Part shown: one piece after another, positions 8,049 to 16,107 of the stretch | Layout: each line of letters opens with the position of its first letter | Numbering within the stretch: the first letter of the stretch is position 1 | Assembly (NCBI GenBank): GCA_964550025.1 | Contig: CAZJYI010000062.1 | Coordinates: 1 to 59,171 of the forward strand | DNA: 59,171 nt | Source: CAZJYI01 sp964550025 | GTDB lineage: Bacteria; Verrucomicrobiota; Kiritimatiellia; UBA8416; CAYOBW01 | Reading direction: 5' to 3' | The notes under the pieces: generated by a model | The model's database searches: none | What the model saw: only the letters and a program-made list of their open reading frames with translations | Told to the model about the DNA's origin: nothing | Position numbers and translations under genes: made by a program

Positions 8049-9224
8049 ATGCACACAGTTATCGCCCTGCTCGTCTCGTTGCCGCTTTTCGCAACGGCCG
8101 CGTCGCGAAACGACTGGCACCAGTTCAGGGGGCCAACCGGCGACGGCGTATCCCGCCGTGCCGACCCTCCCGTCACATGGGCCGAAACCCGCAACGTCCG
8201 CTGGAAGACGGCCGTTCCGGGCCGCGGCTACTCGTCCCCCGTTGTGACCGGCACCCGCGTCTGGCTCACGACAGCGATCGAGAGGGGCACCCAGAAGAAG
8301 AAGGTCGGCCCTGATATGTCCTTCGTCTCGGAACACATTGCCCTGCGGGTCCTCTGCATCGACTTCGAGAACGGAGGGATCGTCTGGAACAAGGTCCTCT
8401 TTGAGGTGGAGAAACCCGATCCGATCCACTGCTTCAACAGCTTTGCCACGCCCACGCCGTTCCTGGCGGGAGACCGCCTCTACTGCGATTTCGGCACATA
8501 TGGCACGGCATGCGTCGAAGCCGACAGCGGCAGGACGGTGTGGAAGCGACAACTGGAACTGGACCACCAGGCCGGCCCGGGAAGCTCCCCGGTCGTGCAC
8601 AAGGACCTGCTACTCCTGGTCCGCGACGGGCGGGATGTGCAGTACGTCGCCGCCCTCGACACCGAGACCGGCAAGACGGTGTGGAAGACGGATCGCCCGC
8701 CGGTGAAGGCCTCCAGCGGCAATATGAAGAAGTCCTTCTCGACGCCCTGTATCTTCGCCTTCGAGGAGAAGACGCAGATGGCCGTTCCCTGCGCGCAGTG
8801 GCTCGCCTCGTATGACCCCGCCACGGGACGCGAGTTGTGGCGGCTCAAACACGGCACGAACTTCTCGATCGCGCCGCGACCGAGTTTCGGCAATGGACTG
8901 CTGTACTACTGCATCGGCTGCGGGCGGTCGCAAGTCTGGGCCGTGCGCCCCGACGGCGAAGGTGAGATCACCGGCAACCGCGTCGCGTGGAAGAGCAAGA
9001 CCATGGTGCCCCTCATGTCGTCACCCATCCTGGTCGGCGGCGAGATCTACTGGGTCTCNNNNNNNNNNNNNNNNNNNNNNNNNNNNNNNNNNNNNNNNNN
9101 NNNNNNNNNNNNNNNNNNNNNNNNNNNNNNNNNNNNNNNNNNNNNNNNNNNNNNNNNNCTCATACGGACCGGAAAGGCCCTGTACCGCGTTACGGAATCG
9201 GGAACTGGTCGCACAGTTCCCTGA
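8049..9224 (+). CDS. secreted PQQ-like beta-propeller protein (interrupted by assembly gap)
   Basis: Starts at 8049 (TAGGAG upstream) with a signal peptide (residues 1-18, VIALLVSLPLFATAA). The mature N-terminus has DWHQFRGPTGDGVS, the signature of PQQ-like/BamB-type propellers common in planctomycete-type bacteria. Blades with DxETGKTVWKT, DPATGRELWRL and similar W-docking motifs follow. The N-run at 9059-9158 removes at least one blade. After it the same frame ends in LIRTGKALYRVTESG, typical of such C-termini, so both sides likely belong to one gene of uncertain length. Its last 35 bases overlap the convergent rpiB-glyA gene. Function in the periplasm is unknown. Confidence 0.8.
   Translation: MHTVIALLVSLPLFATAASRNDWHQFRGPTGDGVSRRADPPVTWAETRNVRWKTAVPGRGYSSPVVTGTRVWLTTAIERGTQKKKVGPDMSFVSEHIALRVLCIDFENGGIVWNKVLFEVEKPDPIHCFNSFATPTPFLAGDRLYCDFGTYGTACVEADSGRTVWKRQLELDHQAGPGSSPVVHKDLLLLVRDGRDVQYVAALDTETGKTVWKTDRPPVKASSGNMKKSFSTPCIFAFEEKTQMAVPCAQWLASYDPATGRELWRLKHGTNFSIAPRPSFGNGLLYYCIGCGRSQVWAVRPDGEGEITGNRVAWKSKTMVPLMSSPILVGGEIYWVXXXXXXXXXXXXXXXXXXXXXXXXXXXXXXXXXXLIRTGKALYRVTESGTGRTVP
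9059..9158. other. assembly gap (100 N)
   Basis: Exactly 100 N bases inside the PQQ-propeller gene. A round 100 is a usual placeholder, so the true length, and the reading frame across it, are unknown. Confidence 0.98.
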
Positions 9225-10872
9225 TCGCGTCGCGCGTCCGCTCCTGGACCTGCTCGTCCGTGACGTCCTTCAGCACGTCGGCGATCAACCCCGCGACAAC
9301 ACGCATCTCGTCCTCCTTCATGCCGCGCGTCGTGGCGGCCGGCGTGCCGATGCGAATGCCGGAGGTCACAAACGGGCTCTTCGTGTCGAACGGGATCGTG
9401 TTCTTGTTGAGGATGATGCCGGCCCGGTCGAGCGCGAGGGCGGCCGCCTTGCCGGTGAGATCGTTGGGTGTCAGGTCGATGAGCATCAGGTGATTGTCGG
9501 TTCCCCCCGAAACAAGCCGGAAGCCGGCCTCTCTCAGCGCCTCGGCCAGTACGGCCGCGTTGCGAATGATCTGCTCACCATAGGCCTTGAACGCCGGCTG
9601 CAGGGCCTCGTGGAAGCAAACCGCCTTGGCCGCGACGGTGTGCATCTGCGGGCCGCCCTGCGTGCCGGGGAAGATCTGTCGGTCGACTTCCCGCGCAAAG
9701 GCCTCACGGCACAGGATCATGCCGCTGCGCGGGCCGCGCAACGTCTTGTGCGTGGTCGTTGTCACGAACTCTGAATAAGGCACGGGACTCGGATGGCAGC
9801 CGGCGGCGATCAACCCCGCAATATGCGCGATGTCCACCATGAGAGCGGCACCCACGCTGTCCGCGATCTCCCGGAAGCGCGGGAAGTCCAGCGTGCGCGG
9901 GTACGCACTGGCGCCGGCAACGATCAGCTTAGGCTTGTGCTCCGCCGCCAGCGCGGCCAGCGCATCGTAGTCGATGACTTCGTCCTTTTCGCTGACGCCG
10001 TAGGGCACGATATTGAAAAGACGCCCCGAGAAGTTCACGGGACTGCCGTGCGTGAGGTGCCCCCCGTGCGAGAGGTTCATCGCCAGAACCGTGTCGCCCG
10101 GTTCAAGGGTGGCGAAATAGACCCCCATGTTCGCCGAGCTGCCGCAATGCGGCTGCACGTTGGCGTGCTCCGCGCCGAACAGATCTTTGGCACGCTCGAT
10201 GGCAATGCGCTCCACCACGTCCACGAAGTCGCACCCGTTGTACCAGCGCTTGGCCGGGTACCCTTCGGCATACTTGTTTGTCATCACGCAGCCCTGCGCC
10301 TCGCGTACGGCCCGGCTGACGTAGTTCTCGGAAGCAATCAGGTTGACTGTGTTCTGCTGACGGGCGGTCTCGTCCTCGATGGCCTTGTAGGTCTCCGGGT
10401 CCGCCTCCGCAACAGCGCCCGTCTCGGTGTACCAGGCGGCGCGCGCCTCCAGCTTGCGGATACGGCGCGCGTGGCGGTCGCCGTCGTCAAGAGCGTGCGC
10501 CAGCCAGGCGTCGAGAATTTCCGCTACCTGCTCCGGTGCGACGACGCTACCGCCGAACACGAGGACATTGGCGTCGTTGTGGCGCCGCGCCATTTCAGCC
10601 ATTCCCGCGTTCACGCACAGTGCCGCCCTGACGCCCGGGAACTTGTTGGCCGCCATGCTCATTCCCAGACCGGTCTTGCAGACCAGCACGCCCCAGGGCA
10701 CCTCCCCGGTCGAGACCATGCGCGAGACCTCAGCGGCGAAGTCCGGGTAGTCCACGGATTCCGTACCGTTGGTACCCACGTCCACGACCTCCAGACCGCG
10801 CTCCGCGAGTATCCTCTTCAGCGCCTCCTTGATATCGAGGCCGCCATGGTCACAACCGACTGCTATCTTCAT
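9190..10872 (-). CDS. RpiB-GlyA fusion: ribose-5-phosphate isomerase B / serine hydroxymethyltransferase
   Basis: A 560-residue two-domain enzyme; ATG at 10872 with AGGAACAGG upstream. Residues 1-~145 are RpiB: AVGCDHGG, the Cys loop VLVCKTGLGMSMAANKFPG and the RHNDANVLVFGG strand. Residues ~150-560 are full-length GlyA: LIASENYVS, NKYAEGYP, YNGCDFVD and the PLP-lysine motif TTTTHKTLRGPRSG. RpiB interconverts ribose- and ribulose-5-phosphate; GlyA converts serine and tetrahydrofolate to glycine and methylene-THF. Both products feed purine synthesis. The gene is last in a leftward run that begins with purE, which fits. Its 3' end overlaps the convergent PQQ gene. Confidence 0.93.
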   Translation of the reverse strand: MKIAVGCDHGGLDIKEALKRILAERGLEVVDVGTNGTESVDYPDFAAEVSRMVSTGEVPWGVLVCKTGLGMSMAANKFPGVRAALCVNAGMAEMARRHNDANVLVFGGSVVAPEQVAEILDAWLAHALDDGDRHARRIRKLEARAAWYTETGAVAEADPETYKAIEDETARQQNTVNLIASENYVSRAVREAQGCVMTNKYAEGYPAKRWYNGCDFVDVVERIAIERAKDLFGAEHANVQPHCGSSANMGVYFATLEPGDTVLAMNLSHGGHLTHGSPVNFSGRLFNIVPYGVSEKDEVIDYDALAALAAEHKPKLIVAGASAYPRTLDFPRFREIADSVGAALMVDIAHIAGLIAAGCHPSPVPYSEFVTTTTHKTLRGPRSGMILCREAFAREVDRQIFPGTQGGPQMHTVAAKAVCFHEALQPAFKAYGEQIIRNAAVLAEALREAGFRLVSGGTDNHLMLIDLTPNDLTGKAAALALDRAGIILNKNTIPFDTKSPFVTSGIRIGTPAATTRGMKEDEMRVVAGLIADVLKDVTDEQVQERTRDAIRELCDQFPIP

Positions 10873-10978
10873 CGCCTGTTCCTGCGTTGGAAATGTTCGT
10901 TTTTCGTTGACACTGGGAAAGCCCGCAACATGCACCGCTCGACCCCGCGCGTCAAGCACGCAAGTCAGCGCAACACTC

Positions 10979-13090
10979 TCACATGCTATTCAGCTGCAGC
11001 TCGGCGGGGACGAACACTGAGGGTTTCCGGTCAACGGTGGCCTCGACAAGGAGTCCCCGGCACTTGAGCCGTCCGAGGACCGTCTCCGGGTGGGCTTCGT
11101 CCCACGCCAGCATGTCCTCGGCATCGGTTCGGTAGATTCGGGTGAAGGCGTCGTAGTCCATTCTTCCTCCGCTTCCGAGGACGTTTTGCAGGGCGGCCCG
11201 CTCTTCGGGACGCAATCCCAGCAACACGTAGCGACATGTACTCTCGTCGCGCAGAGCGCTGCACACGGTGCGGAGCAACGCCTTCTTCTTGCTCCGCGAT
11301 CCCACATCGACGCCGACCGCCCGCGCCATGCCGGCAAGGTCGGACTTGGTGTACGCGCCGTAACACTCCTCGAGCGTCGCTTCCCTTGGAAGTACGCGCC
11401 CCCGAACGCGGCTCATGCTCTTCTGCCGGCGACGCCTCACATACTCACGCAGACCGCTCACTCCACGCACGATCTTCAGCCGCTCCTGAAGTTCCCGGAC
11501 GCCTGGATTGTCGGGATCAATCGCAGCTCCCATGTCCAGCCAGCCGATGGCCTTGTCGAATTCCGCCTCCGCTATGGCGACCTGCGTCTGGGCATTGCAG
11601 TAGCAGATCATGGCCTCGGGATGTATCTCCTCCGGTACGGTCACGGCATCCAGCACTTCCCGCGCCTCCGCTACGCGGTCCTCGTCGAGATAGAGAACAG
11701 CAAGCGTACAGGGCGCAAAGAGGTAATCCGTAGCAAGCTCCATGGCCATTCGCAGGTGCTTTTCCGCTTCGGCGTTGTGGCCCTGCCGCAACAGTGCGAC
11801 GGCCAGGTTATGGTGTGCCGGAAAGAAGGTCGGCTCTTTCACAACGAACTCCCGCCAGCACTCCTCACCCTTCTTCCACTTGCCGGATCGCAACGCAGTC
11901 GTGCCCCGCTCGTACAACGGGAGCATGCCCTCCGGCATAGGTGCGCTCGCGGCCTCCGGGTTGATTCCGAACGGTCGGTTTTGTACTTCCGTCCATTTGC
12001 CGTTTAACCACACTGTTCGGGGCTCGTCGCCGTTCCAGATTCCCTTGGACACCAGCTCCTGCATCGCGGCCATCCGCAGTTTGTCGACGCCGAAAGTACC
12101 CTCCGCGATAGTGGTGAGCAGCTCGACGCCCCGCGGGTGGTTCATGCTGCCTAACAGCTCGATCACTCCGGTATCGTCCTCCGTGCCGCCGGTCGCGTCC
12201 AGCCAGGATGCCATCGCATCCACGACCGTCGGGTTCTCGCGCACGGCGACCATGCCCTCCGCGGGATTCCCGGCCTCGTCAGTCATTTTCGCGAACAAGT
12301 CGCGGTGCAGTATCTCTTGTGTTTCGAAATACGGCCAGTTCCCCTCAACCGTTCCCGATCCCTTGCCGGCCTCTATTGCACGGAGGTGTTTCCTGGCACG
12401 CGACCGGTGAAGCCCGCGTCGCCCGACGCGCCGCAGGTAGGTGCAGGCGTCCTCGTACAACTCAAGGTTCGCCGCGGCCATGCCCGCAAAGTAGTTCGCG
12501 ACGCCGTCAAGATCGCCGTCGTACTGCTCCACGGCATCCAGTACCCGGCGGTGACGCCGCAGGCGCCCAAAGACCTCGCACATCTTGCCCAGCGCCGACA
12601 CGTCCCGCGGATGCAGCCCGGCCACCTCATCCGCAAGTCTCTCCGCTTCGGCAATGCGACCCGCCGTAAGATAAAAATGCACGAGATTGCCCATGCCGAA
12701 GACATTCTCACAAGGTATATCGGAGAGGGTCTGCTCCTGCATTCGGATCGCCTGAACAACCTCCCCCTGCATGTACGTTACCAGGGCGAGGTTGTTGTGG
12801 GCGGCGGGAATAAGCGGCGCCGCGTCGATGGAAGCGCGGAACTTTTCAGCGGCGCCTCGGAAGTCATTGCGAGACATCAGTCGCATGCCCTCCGCGTTCA
12901 GCCGCTCTCCGTCTTCGAGATCGAGATAGACGATATCACGGTCCGACAAACCGGTATCGTCTCGCGGCAAGAGCCGGAGGGGCTTCTCCTCCCGCGCAGC
13001 CTTCTTGTCTGCCTGGAGACAACAGAACTTGTACTTCTTGCCGCTCCCGCACGGGCACGAGGCATAGACGTCACGATTGCCGAGTCTCAT
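10979..13090 (-). CDS. SEC-C zinc motif and TPR-repeat protein
   Basis: A 703-residue protein; ATG at 13090 with GGAGGGG upstream. Residues 8-23 (YASCPCGSGKKYKFCC) are a SEC-C zinc-binding motif, here N-terminal rather than C-terminal as in SecA. TPR-like helical repeats follow: ~65-215 (AEKFRASIDAAPLIPAAHNN) and ~395-520 (HHNLAVALLRQGHNAEAEKH). The C-terminal ~170 residues are a separate, partly basic region (KSMSRVRGR, SRSKKKALLR). It may be a scaffold or nucleic-acid-associated protein. It follows the LMW phosphatase gene by 19 bases in the purE-tsaC run. Specific function is unknown. Confidence 0.8.
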   Translation of the reverse strand: MRLGNRDVYASCPCGSGKKYKFCCLQADKKAAREEKPLRLLPRDDTGLSDRDIVYLDLEDGERLNAEGMRLMSRNDFRGAAEKFRASIDAAPLIPAAHNNLALVTYMQGEVVQAIRMQEQTLSDIPCENVFGMGNLVHFYLTAGRIAEAERLADEVAGLHPRDVSALGKMCEVFGRLRRHRRVLDAVEQYDGDLDGVANYFAGMAAANLELYEDACTYLRRVGRRGLHRSRARKHLRAIEAGKGSGTVEGNWPYFETQEILHRDLFAKMTDEAGNPAEGMVAVRENPTVVDAMASWLDATGGTEDDTGVIELLGSMNHPRGVELLTTIAEGTFGVDKLRMAAMQELVSKGIWNGDEPRTVWLNGKWTEVQNRPFGINPEAASAPMPEGMLPLYERGTTALRSGKWKKGEECWREFVVKEPTFFPAHHNLAVALLRQGHNAEAEKHLRMAMELATDYLFAPCTLAVLYLDEDRVAEAREVLDAVTVPEEIHPEAMICYCNAQTQVAIAEAEFDKAIGWLDMGAAIDPDNPGVRELQERLKIVRGVSGLREYVRRRRQKSMSRVRGRVLPREATLEECYGAYTKSDLAGMARAVGVDVGSRSKKKALLRTVCSALRDESTCRYVLLGLRPEERAALQNVLGSGGRMDYDAFTRIYRTDAEDMLAWDEAHPETVLGRLKCRGLLVEATVDRKPSVFVPAELQLNSM

Positions 13091-13109
13091 GTGTCGCCCC
13101 TCCTCGACC

Positions 13110-13574
13110 TCACGCCAGCTCTTTCACGAATTCGATCAGGCCGGGCATGCAGGCGTCGAGCTCGTCGCGGGTGTGGCGGTAGATATCCGCCGGCAGGCCG
13201 ATGGGATCGGCCACGTCGCCGCCGGTGTAGTCAGGATGGAACTCCCTGAGCAGGAAGACCTTATCGCGGACGACGTCGCCAAACAGCGACTCCAACTCCG
13301 CGCTGTGACCACTGGTCATGACGACGATCACGGAGGCCTCCCGCACCAGCTCCAGCGTTAGCGGTCGGCTTCTGTGCGGCGTCAGGTCAATCCCCCACTC
13401 CTCGAGTACCGATATGGCCGGCCCGCTGGCCGAACTGCCCCCTCCGGCAATCGTTCCCGATGAGACAGCATCCCACTCCAGTTCGTCACCCGCCCGATCA
13501 CGAAAGAGGTACTCCGCCATTGGACTGCGGCATATGTTTCCCGTGCACACAAACAGTATTGTACGTCGCGCCAT
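13110..13574 (-). CDS. low-molecular-weight protein tyrosine phosphatase
   Basis: A 154-residue protein of the family's usual size. The P-loop VCTGNICRSP (C-x5-R-S) lies at residues 9-18, and the general-acid Asp in DPIGLP near residue 125. In the related arginine phosphatase YwlE a Thr follows CTGN; here it is Ile, which favours phosphotyrosine over phosphoarginine. The gene sits six bases after tsaC, the same neighbourhood seen for ywlE/ywlC in firmicutes. The physiological substrate is unknown. Confidence 0.88.
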   Translation of the reverse strand: MARRTILFVCTGNICRSPMAEYLFRDRAGDELEWDAVSSGTIAGGGSSASGPAISVLEEWGIDLTPHRSRPLTLELVREASVIVVMTSGHSAELESLFGDVVRDKVFLLREFHPDYTGGDVADPIGLPADIYRHTRDELDACMPGLIEFVKELA

Positions 13575-13580
13575 TCCGCT

Positions 13581-14183
13581 CTACCCCCGCCAAACCTGTT
13601 CTATCGCGTCCCGCGGGATCGGTCCATCCCGCAACAACTCCACGCAGCCGGATGCCACGCGGATCACCGTACTGGCCACACCTCCTTCGACCCGTCCCCC
13701 GTCGAGAACGAGATCCACCCGCTCCCCCAGCGCATCCAGCGCATCATCGGCCGTCAGCGCCGGTGGCTCACCACTCAGGTTCGCGCTCGTCACGCGCAGA
13801 ACGCCGGTCTCGGCCAACAGCGCCAATGCCACGGGATGGTCCGGGACACGGAACCCCTCGAACACGCCGCCCACGGGCAGAACCATGGTCAGGCTGCCAG
13901 GCCAGAAGCAATCCGCCAAACGCCGTTCTCCCTCGCCAAGCACAACGCCGAACGCGCAGATCGCATCGGCTCCCGTCGCCAACAGGGCAATCGGCTTGTC
14001 GCGGTCACGGCCTTTTGCCGCCGCCAGCCTGTCCGCGGCCCCCTCCACACGAGGATCGGCGGCAACACCGTAGACCGTCTCGGTCGGAATAGCCACCAGC
14101 CCCCCCCGCCGAAGGCATGCTGCCGCCTTGCCAACGGCAACCTGCATGCTGCCGGGGTCGACAGCTATCACTCCTGGTTGCAT
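13581..14183 (-). CDS. tsaC: L-threonylcarbamoyladenylate synthase (Sua5/YrdC/TsaC)
   Basis: A 200-residue single-domain YrdC protein. Motifs: AIPTETVYGVAADP (~31-44), AAKGRDRDKPIALL (~55-68), FWPGSLTMVLP (~92-102), FRVPDHPVALALL and VTSANLSGEPP. It makes threonylcarbamoyl-AMP from Thr, bicarbonate and ATP for the t6A37 modification of ANN-decoding tRNAs. The C-terminal Sua5 domain is absent, as in TsaC. Its start overlaps the end of the S41 peptidase gene by 16 bases, indicating translational coupling. Confidence 0.93.
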   Translation of the reverse strand: MQPGVIAVDPGSMQVAVGKAAACLRRGGLVAIPTETVYGVAADPRVEGAADRLAAAKGRDRDKPIALLATGADAICAFGVVLGEGERRLADCFWPGSLTMVLPVGGVFEGFRVPDHPVALALLAETGVLRVTSANLSGEPPALTADDALDALGERVDLVLDGGRVEGGVASTVIRVASGCVELLRDGPIPRDAIEQVWRG

Positions 14184-15232
14184 CGTTCCGGTTCCACCTC
14201 GCGCGACGATGCATCGCGCGATTTGTCCGCGTCCTTCTCGTCCCCACCGTGCATCAGCACGGCGGGAGGCACATGCGGCACTCCGCCAAGTGCGCGCAGC
14301 CCGAGCAGAATGTCGGTGGCCCGCGCCAGCGGAGCGTCGCCGCGCACCCGCTCCATCAGTTCCTCGTCGAGGCGTGCCCTCTCGGATTGCGGACGGCTCA
14401 ACCCCGTACGCCGCAACGGCTCCGGCTCCTCGCCTTCACCTGCCACGGCGTCGACGACGATGTCAGGGAGCATGCCGTCATCCTGCCAGCAACCGCCATT
14501 CAACGGAGTAACCCATTTCGTGGCAACGTACAGCGCGTTGGACGCCGTGAAAGGAAGCACTTCGCGCACGGCATTGTCACCGGAGCTTTTCTCCCCGAGC
14601 AACAGCGCGCCGCGCCGCCCCCTGAGAACGGCCGCCAACGTCTCGCTCGCGCTACGCGTCTCGCCGTCGATAAGCACCATAACCGGAACATCCGCCGCCG
14701 GTGCGGCGCCGGAATCGGCGGCACTACACGTCTCGATCAACGCACCCGCGCCGTCACGAACAACGTACAGATCACCCCCGCCGCCGACAAACTGCGCCGC
14801 GATGTCGTCAATCGCAGCGAGGTCATCGCCCCCGGCGGAGCGCAGATCCAGCACCAGGCCGGAGCAGTCGTTCGTCGCCCAGTCCGCAATGATCGCTCCC
14901 ACGGTTCCCGCCGCATCCCCGTGGAGTCCCGCAAGCTTGAGGTACCGCAGCCCCTGCGCCCATGTCTCGGCCTTCAAAACGGACCGGACGCCTGTTCCAG
15001 GCGCGGACTCACCAACCGACAACAAGCGCCCGCCGGGGTCGACAGCCGTAACCGTGGCTTCCAGGACTGAGGCCGAGACAGCTCCGACATCGAACGGCAC
15101 GTCATGCTCGCGAAGCACTTCGAGCAGTGCGTCGTCAAGGGCGCCTACCCCCGTTCCACCCGTCCCGGCAAGCAACAGGAGACCGGCCGTCAGGGCCCGG
15201 GCAGCAGAGTGTCTGCAAACCGGTGGCCTCAT
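14168..15232 (-). CDS. S41-family (C-terminal-processing-type) serine peptidase
   Basis: A 354-residue exported protein. The ATG at 15232 is chosen because purE's last codons supply GGAGAAGGG upstream and a signal peptide follows (RALTAGLLLLAGTGGTGVGA, ~10-29). A PDZ-like part comes first. The S41 core is then clear: LVLDLRSAGGDD, the catalytic Ser in DGETRSASETLAAVL and the catalytic Lys about 24 residues on in LLLGEKSSGD. It is shorter than CtpA/Prc enzymes. It lies between purE and tsaC (10-base gap and 16-base overlap), so it is co-transcribed with housekeeping genes. It probably trims exported proteins. Confidence 0.82.
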   Translation of the reverse strand: MRPPVCRHSAARALTAGLLLLAGTGGTGVGALDDALLEVLREHDVPFDVGAVSASVLEATVTAVDPGGRLLSVGESAPGTGVRSVLKAETWAQGLRYLKLAGLHGDAAGTVGAIIADWATNDCSGLVLDLRSAGGDDLAAIDDIAAQFVGGGGDLYVVRDGAGALIETCSAADSGAAPAADVPVMVLIDGETRSASETLAAVLRGRRGALLLGEKSSGDNAVREVLPFTASNALYVATKWVTPLNGGCWQDDGMLPDIVVDAVAGEGEEPEPLRRTGLSRPQSERARLDEELMERVRGDAPLARATDILLGLRALGGVPHVPPAVLMHGGDEKDADKSRDASSREVEPERCNQE

Positions 15233-15242
15233 GGCACAAGCA

Positions 15243-15764
15243 TCATCCCTTCTCCAGCTCAGCCTGAACACGCGCGTTGCCATTCTGTACCTTCTTCTTC
15301 ATGGCGGTCTTGTGGCTGCGCATGCGCCGGGCAAGAAGTGGATCGGAGAGGGCCAGGATCTGCACGGCGAATATGGCGGCGTTCACGGGGCCGGCACTGC
15401 CGAGTGTCACCGTCGCCACGGGAATGCCTTTGGGCATCTGCAGGGTGGCCAGCAGCGAGTCGATGCCGTTCAGCGCGCCCCCCTTGATGGGGATGCCGAT
15501 GACGGGAAGCGTCGTGTGGCCTGCAAGCACTCCCCCCAGGTGGGCCGCCCCGCCCGCCGCCGAGAGAATCACCTTCAATCCACGCTTCGCCGCCGTCTGG
15601 GCGTAATCCGTTGCCAGGTCAGGCGTGCGATGCGCCGATATGACCCTCACCTCGCAAGGAACATCGAACTCCGCAAGCGTGTCGACGGCCGATTTGACGA
15701 TGCTCCAGTCGGAATCACTTCCCATCACGATGCCCACGAGGGGCTTCTTTGCCTTCTTTGCCAT
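15243..15764 (-). CDS. purE: N5-carboxyaminoimidazole ribonucleotide mutase
   Basis: A 173-residue class I PurE. VGIVMGSDSDW (~10-20), VISAHRTPD with the catalytic His, LSAAGGAAHLGGVLAGHTTLP, GIPIKGGALNGIDSLLATLQM and GIPVATV are all present. It converts N5-CAIR to CAIR in purine synthesis. The ATG at 15764 has AAGGAGG at ideal spacing. It is the first gene of a leftward run and is separated from purD by a repeat-filled 343-bp spacer. No purK is adjacent. Confidence 0.96.
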   Translation of the reverse strand: MAKKAKKPLVGIVMGSDSDWSIVKSAVDTLAEFDVPCEVRVISAHRTPDLATDYAQTAAKRGLKVILSAAGGAAHLGGVLAGHTTLPVIGIPIKGGALNGIDSLLATLQMPKGIPVATVTLGSAGPVNAAIFAVQILALSDPLLARRMRSHKTAMKKKVQNGNARVQAELEKG

Positions 15765-15809
15765 TGCTGCCTCCTTTTGCCGCCCGTTGCTCGTTGTTGA
15801 TTTTGCGGG

Positions 15810-16040
15810 CGTTGGTTGTTGGTTGTTGGGCGTTGGAGATTTGAAATCGCAGATTTCAGATCTCAGATTTCAGACATCAGGCCTCAGATTCCAGGTTGCG
15901 GGTTTCAGACCTCAGATTGCAGACATCAGGCCTCAGATTCCAGGTTGCGGGTTTCAGACCTCAGATTGCGGATTGCGGAGCTCACGTTTCAAATTGCGCA
16001 TCTCAGATTTCAGGTTTCAGATTGCAGAGTGCGGAGAACA
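15810..16040. repeat. long 7-bp tandem array, GTTGGTT then GATTTCA families
   Basis: About 33 consecutive heptamers without a break in phase. The first four are TGTTGGT-like (15810-15837); the rest are GATTTCA, GATCTCA, GACATCA, GGCCTCA, GATTCCA, GGTTGCG and similar. Inside, a 49-bp (seven-unit) block at 15873-15921 is duplicated at 15922-15970 with a single change. It occupies most of the purE-purD spacer, together with the array at 16061-16102. Confidence 0.9.
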
Positions 16041-16060
16041 GTTCCCCGACAACCCCGCCT

Positions 16061-16102
16061 AGTCCCACGGTCCATAGTCCATGGTCCACGGTCCGTAGTC
16101 CT
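16061..16102. repeat. 7-bp tandem array, CGGTCCA/TAGTCCA family
   Basis: Six consecutive heptamers AGTCCCA, CGGTCCA, TAGTCCA, TGGTCCA, CGGTCCG, TAGTCCT ending six bases before the purD stop. It is a third family in the same intergenic spacer. Confidence 0.85.
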
Positions 16103-16107
16103 CCCCG

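Noticed and set aside
15810..16040. Array that could be mistaken for a CRISPR
   Set aside because: The unit is 7 bp with no spacers and no cas genes are present.
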